Source: Pseudomonadota bacterium
GTDB lineage: Bacteria > Pseudomonadota > Alphaproteobacteria > Rhizobiales > Rhizobiaceae
Direction: 5' to 3'
DNA length: 6,851 nucleotides
Assembly (NCBI GenBank): GCA_023433855.1
Contig: JAEYTV010000363.1
Coordinates: 1 to 6,851 of the forward strand
The first letter of the stretch is position 1; each line of letters begins with the position of its first letter. A model generated the notes under the pieces. It was given only the letters and a program-made list of their open reading frames with translations, searched no databases and was not told the DNA's origin. The position numbers and the translations under genes are program-made. Of the stretch, positions 1 through 4,643 are shown piece by piece.

Positions 1-1588
1 AGCTGAAATCAGTGTGAATGGTGATGTCTTCGTGGAAGGCCATCACGTCGGGCAACTGGCCGGATTCCGGTTCACGCCTGTAGCCGGAGCCGAAGGGCCC
101 GACGCAAAAGCGGTACAGGCGGCGGCCCAGAAGGCGCTCGGTCTGGAATTCGAGGCTCGCGCCGCGCGCCTTTACGCTTGCGGCAACAGCGACCTTGCAG
201 TCGGATCGGATGGATTTGTTCGATGGCTCGGGGATCCTGTCGCCCGTCTCGCGGCCAGCGAGCACGTTATGCATCCACGGGTTATTCTGCTGTCGGACGA
301 GCAACTTACCGGCAACGCGCGCGAGCATGTGCTTGCCCGCATAGAGCGCTTCGTCAATCATCACATAGCGACCGTTCTGAAGCCTCTCGACGACCTGTCG
401 CGGGCAGAAGATCTGCAAGGACTTGCCAAGGGTCTCGCGTTCCAGTTGGTGGAAAACCTGGGCGTCCTGTTTCGCCGTGATGTTGCTGACGACGTCAAGT
501 CACTCGATCAGGACGCACGTGCCTCGATGCGGCGTTACGGGATACGCTTCGGGGCGTATCATGTCTTCATGCCAGCGCTTCTGAAGCCTGCTCCTGCCGA
601 ACTGATCACGCTCCTGTGGGCCTTGAAGAACGACAGTCTTGATCGTCCCGGTTACGGGGATCTCATTCCGGCGCTCGCTGCAGGCCGTACATCGGTTGTC
701 GCAGACCCCACTTTCGAGCGGATGTTCTATAAACTTGCCGGGTTCCGGTTCCTCGGCAAGCGGGCAGTACGCATCGACATTCTCGAGCGTCTGGCCGATC
801 TGATCAGGCCACTTCTTCAGTGGAAGCCAGGCGCCTCGCCCCGTCCTGAAGGGGCCTATGATGGCCGGCGTTTCATGACGACGACGGCGATGCTCTCCAT
901 CCTCGGTGCGACGCAGGATGACATGGAGGAGATCCTCAAAGGCCTCGGGTATCGGGCAGACGCTGTCAAGCCGGAGGAGGTTCAGGCTCATCTGGCCGCT
1001 CAGGTTGCACCGGTTGTGGGTGTGAGTGCTGCTCCGTCCGACCAGCCCGGCGAAAGTGATGGCGAGCCCAGCCAAAGCGCTCCTTCTGTGGAGGGGGACG
1101 AGAGCTCTGCGACCGCCGATGCAAATGAACCTGCGCCTGTGGGGGATGCGTCGGGTGAACCCCCCTCGACCGAGGTCGAGGAGCCGAAGCCGATACTCCT
1201 CTGGAGGCCGGGTGGTCGGGAAAACCAGCGAGGCGGCCGTCCGCAGCAGCAAGGGGACAGGCGCCCGAACGGCGGTCCGCGTGCCGCAGGCGGGGAACGC
1301 GCTGCAGGACGCAGAGACAGAGATCAGCGCGAAGCCCGTCCGAATGGCGAGCGTGATCGACGGGATGGAGGAAAGTCCGGCCGGGACAATCGCCGCTCGG
1401 ATCAGGAACGCGGCGATCGCCAGCGCGCTGAACGCGTCGACGGGGGGCCTCGTCCCGAGCGAGGAGACCGCGGCAAAGGGACGCAGCCCGCTCGGTTCGA
1501 GGCAAAGCCACCGCGCAAAGAGAAGCCACTCGACCCCGATTCACCCTTCGCCAAGCTTGCAGCTCTCAAGGAGCAGATGAAGAAGTGA
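1..1588 (+). CDS. Helicase-related protein, C-terminal part (5' partial)
   Basis: The reading frame is open from the window edge (first full codon at base 2) to the TGA at 1586-1588, so the true start and the N-terminal ATPase core lie upstream; the GTG at 14 is just an internal valine. No Walker motif is visible here. The first 330 or so codons form a folded region with the stretches MRRYGIRFGAYHVF and PALLKPAPAELITLLWAL. I recognise these from the large rhizobial helicase-related proteins (SUV3/DEAD-like RNA helicases). From about base 1020 to 1190 the chain becomes acidic and rich in Pro, Ser and Glu. From about 1200 to 1530 it is very rich in Arg, Gly, Gln and Asp, with an RGGR motif, which suggests a disordered RNA-binding tail. 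It ends in a conserved-looking DPDSPFAKLAALK segment. Inferred role: RNA unwinding or remodelling. The S4 gene follows after 4 bases, so the two are probably co-translated. The exact substrate is unknown. Confidence 0.85.
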   Translation, partial: AEISVNGDVFVEGHHVGQLAGFRFTPVAGAEGPDAKAVQAAAQKALGLEFEARAARLYACGNSDLAVGSDGFVRWLGDPVARLAASEHVMHPRVILLSDEQLTGNAREHVLARIERFVNHHIATVLKPLDDLSRAEDLQGLAKGLAFQLVENLGVLFRRDVADDVKSLDQDARASMRRYGIRFGAYHVFMPALLKPAPAELITLLWALKNDSLDRPGYGDLIPALAAGRTSVVADPTFERMFYKLAGFRFLGKRAVRIDILERLADLIRPLLQWKPGASPRPEGAYDGRRFMTTTAMLSILGATQDDMEEILKGLGYRADAVKPEEVQAHLAAQVAPVVGVSAAPSDQPGESDGEPSQSAPSVEGDESSATADANEPAPVGDASGEPPSTEVEEPKPILLWRPGGRENQRGGRPQQQGDRRPNGGPRAAGGERAAGRRDRDQREARPNGERDRRDGGKSGRDNRRSDQERGDRQRAERVDGGPRPERGDRGKGTQPARFEAKPPRKEKPLDPDSPFAKLAALKEQMKK

Positions 1589-1592
1589 GGCA

Positions 1593-1949
1593 ATGACGGA
1601 GAGGGTTTCACCTGACGAAGCCGCGCAGCGCATCGACAAGTGGTTGTTCTTTGCCCGCATGGTGAAATCCCGCTCTCTCGCGCAATCCCTGATCGCCGCA
1701 GGCGCGGTCACGGTGAATGGCGAGGTTTGTGGCCAATCAAGTCGAATGGTGAAGCCTGGAGACCGGGTCCAGCTCCTGCTGGAGCAGCGAGACATCGTAC
1801 TGGTCGTCAGGTCCGCGGGCGAGCGCCGCGGACCTTTTCAGGAGGCGCGGTTGCTCTATAGCGACCTTACCCCACCGTCTGCCGAACAACGGCGGCTTAC
1901 GCCATTCGAGCGGGCCCAGCGGGGTCATGGGGCGAGGCAATACAGATGA
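1593..1949 (+). CDS. S4-domain RNA-binding protein, Hsp15/HslR type
   Basis: This 118-residue protein carries an S4 RNA-binding domain at about residues 9-68. The diagnostic N-terminal RIDKWLFFARMVKSRS is the form seen in HslR/Hsp15 and related proteins, followed by AGAVTVNG and KPGDRVQL. In E. coli Hsp15 binds 50S subunits with stalled nascent chains and helps recycle them; extending this role here is inference. The C-terminal 45 residues are basic and polar, ending in ERAQRGHGARQYR, which may add non-specific RNA contacts. The ATG is chosen because it lies 4 bases after the helicase stop and leaves the domain intact. The nearest SD-like bases (GAGG at 1587-1590) are very close to the start, and an AAGGAG lies about 20 bases upstream, so translation probably depends on coupling to the helicase gene. 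Two genes acting on RNA in one transcript suggest a shared task. Confidence 0.88.
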   Translation: MTERVSPDEAAQRIDKWLFFARMVKSRSLAQSLIAAGAVTVNGEVCGQSSRMVKPGDRVQLLLEQRDIVLVVRSAGERRGPFQEARLLYSDLTPPSAEQRRLTPFERAQRGHGARQYR

Positions 1950-2198
1950 TGGCAGCATTAGTGTAGCGAAGTCGAGGAACGGATACTTGGGGGAATAATG
2001 CTCCCGCTATTCGCGCCAGAGGGAATTGTTTGCCCTTGCTAAGCTCGGCTAAAGGCTTTACCTGACACTGGAAAAGCCGGATTGACTGCCTCCTGTCCTC
2101 TCTGCAGTTTGGGTTCTGCCTCTCCCGGTTTTCCGGTGTGTCGGCGCTTCACCGCCGTGCGTCGCCGTTGATCCGAGCTAAGAGATCTGGAGTTCCTC
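1950..2198. other. Intergenic region between S4 gene and fdxA
   Basis: This gap of 249 bases holds no convincing gene. I see no clear terminator for the helicase-S4 pair and no strong -35/-10 pair for fdxA; TTGACT at 2082-2087 lacks a good -10 at the right distance. Two small hairpins lie near the ferredoxin start: CCGG-tttt-CCGG at 2125-2136 and CGGCG-cttcac-CGCCG at 2142-2157. They could be part of a leader, but they are short enough to occur by chance. Confidence 0.4.
2189..2192 (+). promoter_or_regulatory. Ribosome binding site of fdxA
   Basis: GGAG lies 6 bases before the ATG at 2199, at normal spacing. It fixes the ferredoxin start. Confidence 0.75.
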
Positions 2199-2537
2199 AT
2201 GACATATGTCGTGACCGATAATTGTATCCGCTGCAAGTACACTGATTGCGTCGAGGTATGTCCGGTCGACTGTTTCTATGAAGGTGAGAACTTCCTCGTC
2301 ATCCATCCTGACGAGTGCATAGATTGCGGCGTTTGCGAGCCGGAATGTCCCGCCGAGGCCATAAAGCCGGACACCGAGCCTGGGCTCGACAAATGGCTCA
2401 AGGTAAACGCTGAGTTCGCCCAGATCTGGCCGAACATCACGGTCAAGCGGGATCCCTTGCCCGACGCCAAAGAGATGGATGGCGTCGAGGGGAAATACGA
2501 GCAGTTCTTCTCCGTCGAGCCCGGGAACGGCGACTGA
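2199..2537 (+). CDS. fdxA: Seven-iron ferredoxin FdxA ([3Fe-4S][4Fe-4S])
   Basis: This 112-residue cytoplasmic electron carrier matches the Azotobacter FdI-type family in length and cysteine pattern. The nine cysteines are at 9, 12, 17, 21, 25, 40, 43, 46 and 50. By comparison with FdI, C9, C17 and C50 hold the [3Fe-4S] cluster, C21, C40, C43 and C46 hold the [4Fe-4S] cluster, and C12 and C25 are not ligands. The motifs are CxxCxxxxC-xxx-CP near the start and CIDCGVCxxxCP in the middle. The C-terminal half ([19 protein letters not shown]) is the usual extension that packs over the clusters. The start is supported by GGAG at 2189-2192. Its redox partner is not visible: no reductase is nearby. 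Family members can act in electron transfer and oxidative-stress defence, which would suit the stress genes downstream, but it has separate flanking signals and is probably its own transcript. Confidence 0.96.
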   Translation: MTYVVTDNCIRCKYTDCVEVCPVDCFYEGENFLVIHPDECIDCGVCEPECPAEAIKPDTEPGLDKWLKVNAEFAQIWPNITVKRDPLPDAKEMDGVEGKYEQFFSVEPGNGD

Positions 2538-2542
2538 GGCAG

Positions 2543-2563
2543 CGGCGCGGATTGAGCGCGCCG
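2543..2563 (+). terminator. GC-rich hairpin after fdxA, possible terminator
   Basis: A 7-bp perfect stem, CGGCGCG / CGCGCCG with a 7-base loop, starts 6 bases after the fdxA stop. It is followed by GCTCCATTGTCTT rather than a clean T-run, so intrinsic termination would be weak. It may instead protect the 3' end of the message. Confidence 0.45.
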
Positions 2564-2620
2564 GCTCCATTGTCTTCCGACGGTAGTGTTGCGCACTATG
2601 CACAGGCTGAAACCAAATTA

Positions 2621-2649
2621 TTGATTTCAGCACTTTTTTGTGCTACATA
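2621..2649 (+). promoter_or_regulatory. Predicted housekeeping promoter for carD
   Basis: TTGATT (2621-2626) and TACATA (2644-2649) are separated by exactly 17 bases, a good match to the sigma-70 type consensus. The spacer holds a perfect inverted repeat, AGCAC-TTTTTT-GTGCT (2629-2644), whose right arm ends on the first base of the -10. The predicted transcript would start near 2656 and carry a leader of about 250 bases before carD. The prediction rests on sequence match only. Confidence 0.6.
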
Positions 2650-2903
2650 TAAGAAACTGTTCCACATGGCGGCACGGGTGTGCCCAAAAACATCACGAAA
2701 GCAACAGACCATCCTAAACGGTATCCGTGACATTGCAACGCTCGCATGTTGTTGATCGCAGTTTGCGAGGGTATCTGGTTTTCGCGCGCGGTGGTCGGAC
2801 CAGTATGGAGTGACCCGACGGTTTCCCCCGTCTCATCCGGGCCTGACAGACCCGGTTTCCCCGACCCGAACAACGGGTGAGTTACAGGGAGTTTTTGAAA
2901 CGA
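2650..2903 (+). other. Long 5' leader of carD with three tandem hairpins
   Basis: There is no well-supported gene between the promoter and carD. The last part holds three consecutive perfect 5-bp stems: GACGG-tttccc-CCGTC (2817-2832), CCGGG-cctgacaga-CCCGG (2837-2855) and ACCCG-aacaa-CGGGT (2864-2878). Upstream is an 11-base odd palindrome, TGGTCGGACCA (2792-2802). The third stem ends 7 bases before the AGGGAG at 2886-2891, so RNA folding could affect access to the ribosome site. A 29-codon open frame (ATG 2666 to TGA 2755) has no SD site. Control of carD through this leader is inference. Confidence 0.5.
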
Positions 2904-3476
2904 ATGACGCCCCAGCAGAAAAAGAATTCTCCTGCCCGCCAAGGCTTCAAGACCGGCGAAGCGATTGTTTACCCTGCCCACGGAGTAGGGACGATTACCG
3001 CCATCGAAGAGCAAGAAGTTGCGGGCATGAAGCTTGAGCTTTTCGTGATCGATTTCGAAAAAGACAAGATGCGCCTCAAGGTGCCTGTTGCAAAAGCCGT
3101 AAGCATTGGCATGCGCAAGTTGTCCGAAACGGATTTCGTAGAACGCGCCCTCAAGGTCGTTCAAGGTAAGGCCCGCGTAAAGCGCACAATGTGGTCGCGC
3201 CGTGCCCAGGAATATGATGCCAAGATCAACTCCGGTGACCTGATTTCCATTGCCGAGGTGGTCCGCGACCTCTATCGCGCTGAAAACCAGCCCGAGCAAT
3301 CCTACTCAGAGCGCCAACTCTACGAAGCAGCGCTTGATCGCATGGCGCGTGAGATTGCCGCGGTCAACAAGATGTCGGAAACCGAAGCGGTGCGGCTCGT
3401 CGAAATCAACCTTGCCAAAGGCCCCAAACGCGGGAAGACCATTGAGGAAGATGACGCTCAGGAAGAAGCAGCCTGA
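2904..3476 (+). CDS. CarD/CdnL family transcriptional regulator
   Basis: The 190-residue protein is a CarD/CdnL-type factor, which binds the RNA polymerase beta subunit and stabilises open promoter complexes, mainly at rRNA and growth genes. The N-terminal polymerase-interacting domain spans about residues 14-70 (FKTGEAIVYPAHGVGTI, then FVIDFEKDKMRLKVPV). The helical C-terminal domain follows, with W97 in TMWSRRAQEY as the candidate for the tryptophan that wedges at the upstream edge of the bubble. The tail EEDDAQEEAA is acidic. Length and sequence fit the rhizobial members well. I chose ATG 2904 because family members begin at MTxQQKK. The frame is open further upstream, with GTG at 2877 and TTG at 2895 as alternatives; the AGGGAG at 2886-2891 is 12 bases from ATG 2904 and only 3 from TTG 2895. 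It is a single-gene unit between its own promoter and a strong terminator. Confidence 0.94.
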   Translation: MTPQQKKNSPARQGFKTGEAIVYPAHGVGTITAIEEQEVAGMKLELFVIDFEKDKMRLKVPVAKAVSIGMRKLSETDFVERALKVVQGKARVKRTMWSRRAQEYDAKINSGDLISIAEVVRDLYRAENQPEQSYSERQLYEAALDRMAREIAAVNKMSETEAVRLVEINLAKGPKRGKTIEEDDAQEEAA

Positions 3477-3495
3477 TCTTCAGCTACCAGCCTTC

Positions 3496-3531
3496 AACAA
3501 AAAACCCGGCCACCCAGCCGGGTTTTTTGTT
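3496..3531. terminator. Strong bidirectional intrinsic terminator after carD
   Basis: A perfect 15-bp inverted repeat pairs AACAAAAAACCCGGC (3496-3510) with GCCGGGTTTTTTGTT (3517-3531) around a 6-base loop. The GC core CCCGGC/GCCGGG is followed by six T on the plus strand and, by symmetry, on the minus strand. It closes the carD transcript, and it would also stop any antisense transcript coming from the right. Confidence 0.95.
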
Positions 3532-3556
3532 GGAACTTTTAGAGCCCTTCCGCGTT
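3532..3556 (+). promoter_or_regulatory. EcfG/RpoE2-type general stress promoter of rpoH2
   Basis: GGAAC (3532-3536) and CGTT (3553-3556) are separated by 16 bases. This is an exact match to the consensus known for the alphaproteobacterial general stress sigma factor (EcfG, RpoE2 in Sinorhizobium). It lies on the coding strand upstream of the sigma factor gene, with a predicted start of transcription near 3563 and a leader of about 205 bases. In Sinorhizobium meliloti, rpoH2 is a known RpoE2 target, which supports the call. Confidence 0.82.
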
Positions 3557-3576
3557 AAGTCGCCGAGACGGCGAAT

Positions 3577-3601
3577 GGAACTGCGTAGCGGCGGCTCCTT
3601 T
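3577..3601 (+). promoter_or_regulatory. Possible second, weaker EcfG-like site
   Basis: A second GGAAC (3577-3581) is followed after 16 bases by CTTT (3598-3601), one mismatch from CGTT. It lies 45 bases downstream of the first site. It could be a tandem promoter or chance. Confidence 0.25.
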
Positions 3602-3757
3602 GCCTCCGGATAGACACCGTGGGGCAAGGACCGGCTGGCCCGATCCACGCTCCCATGAGTTGGAGAAGAGGGGAGCAGAGGCAGAAGAAGGCGATGCAGG
3701 CTTCATCCACGCGGTTGGAGCTTTCCCTTTCTGTTTCTGTCGGATCAGACCGTTCAC

Positions 3758-3762
3758 GGAGA
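3758..3762 (+). promoter_or_regulatory. Ribosome binding site deciding the rpoH2 start
   Basis: GGAGA lies 5 bases before ATG 3768. It supports this start over a longer frame opening at TTG 3600 and over the internal ATG codons at 3777 and 3795. Confidence 0.75.
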
Positions 3763-3767
3763 ACACA

Positions 3768-4631
3768 ATGACAGCCATGTCCGCAGACCGCACCATGATC
3801 AAGATAGCGATGTCCGCTCCCTATCTTGCACGAGAAGAGGAGCGTGATCTGGCGGTCCGGTGGAAGGATGATCAGGATCAGGATGCCCGAAACCAGATCG
3901 CCCTTGCGCATATGCGTCTCGTGATCGCGATGGCGTCCAAATTCCGGGGCTTTGGCTTGCCAATGAGCGACCTCGTTCAGGAGGGCTATGTAGGGCTGCT
4001 CGAGGCGGCGGCAAGGTTCGAGCCGGCGCGAGACGTGCGTTTTTCGACCTATGCCAGTTGGTGGATAAGGGCTTCGATGCAGGATTACATCCTCCGCAAC
4101 TGGTCGATTGTCCGCGGCGGCACCAGCTCGGCACAAAAGGCCCTCTTCTTCAACCTGCGCCGGCTCCGGGCGAAACTGGCACGGGGGGACAGCACTCTGA
4201 CGGCCCGCGCAATCCATGAGGAGATTGCCGTTGCACTCGGGGTGAGTGTTGCCGATGTGCAGACCATGGACGCGCGTCTCTCCGGCAGCGACTCCTCGCT
4301 GCAGGCCCCATCGATCGCTGGCGACGCCGACAGCGGCGAGCGACTCGATCTTCTTGCGAGCGCCGAGCCCCTGCCCGACGAGCAGGTATCGGGAATGATT
4401 GACGGTGAACGGCGACTGAGATGGCTTCAGGGTGCACTCACCAAGCTCAACGATCGGGAAAAGAAGATCATCCGGGCTCGCCGTCTTACTGACGAAGGAG
4501 CCACACTCGAAGCGCTTGGAGCAGAGCTCGGGATATCCAAGGAACGAGTGCGCCAGATCGAAAGTCGTGCGATCGAGAAGCTCAAGTCCGCTCTGGTATC
4601 GGCAAACCCGCAGATGGCTGCTGTCTGTTGA
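3768..4631 (+). CDS. rpoH2: Heat-shock-type sigma factor (sigma-32 family), probably RpoH2
   Basis: This 287-residue protein is an RNA polymerase sigma factor of the RpoH group, close to the usual length of about 285-300. Region 2 spans about residues 40-115, with core-binding DLVQEGYVGLLEAAARF and the -10 reading segment RFSTYASWWIRASMQDYILRNW (R91 to W112). Directly after it is the RpoH box, AQKALFFNLRRLR (122-134), which marks heat-shock sigma factors. Region 4 with its -35 recognition helix-turn-helix is at about 246-274 (LGISKERVRQIESRAIEKL). ATG 3768 is chosen because GGAGA lies at 3758-3762 and the family match begins just after it; the upstream open frame from TTG 3600 has no family-like residues. 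The assignment as RpoH2 rather than RpoH1 rests on the EcfG promoter and on the carD/M48 neighbourhood. It would direct part of the stress regulon under general stress control. Confidence 0.93.
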   Translation: MTAMSADRTMIKIAMSAPYLAREEERDLAVRWKDDQDQDARNQIALAHMRLVIAMASKFRGFGLPMSDLVQEGYVGLLEAAARFEPARDVRFSTYASWWIRASMQDYILRNWSIVRGGTSSAQKALFFNLRRLRAKLARGDSTLTARAIHEEIAVALGVSVADVQTMDARLSGSDSSLQAPSIAGDADSGERLDLLASAEPLPDEQVSGMIDGERRLRWLQGALTKLNDREKKIIRARRLTDEGATLEALGAELGISKERVRQIESRAIEKLKSALVSANPQMAAVC

Positions 4632-4643
4632 ACATACTCCGGA

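Noticed and set aside
500..1544. Long minus-strand open frames (250 and 192 codons) opposite the helicase tail
   Set aside because: They lie antisense to a frame with clear family features, in a GC-rich low-complexity stretch where long shadow frames are expected; their sequences are Arg/Pro-rich without recognisable motifs.
1976..2000. GGAAC at 1976-1980 as an EcfG promoter for fdxA
   Set aside because: Neither 16 nor 17 bases downstream is there a CGTT-like element (AATG at 16), so it fails the consensus.
2629..2644. AGCAC-TTTTTT-GTGCT as an fdxA terminator
   Set aside because: The T-run is in the loop and not after the stem, and the repeat sits within the -35/-10 spacer of a better-supported promoter.
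2178..3299. Minus-strand frames of 151 and 218 codons opposite fdxA and carD
   Set aside because: Both mirror strongly conserved genes, show no domain motifs and have no ribosome sites.
3600..3767. Longer N-terminus for the sigma factor from TTG 3600
   Set aside because: The 56 extra residues do not resemble RpoH proteins, the region is the predicted leader of the EcfG transcript, and GGAGA lies right before ATG 3768.
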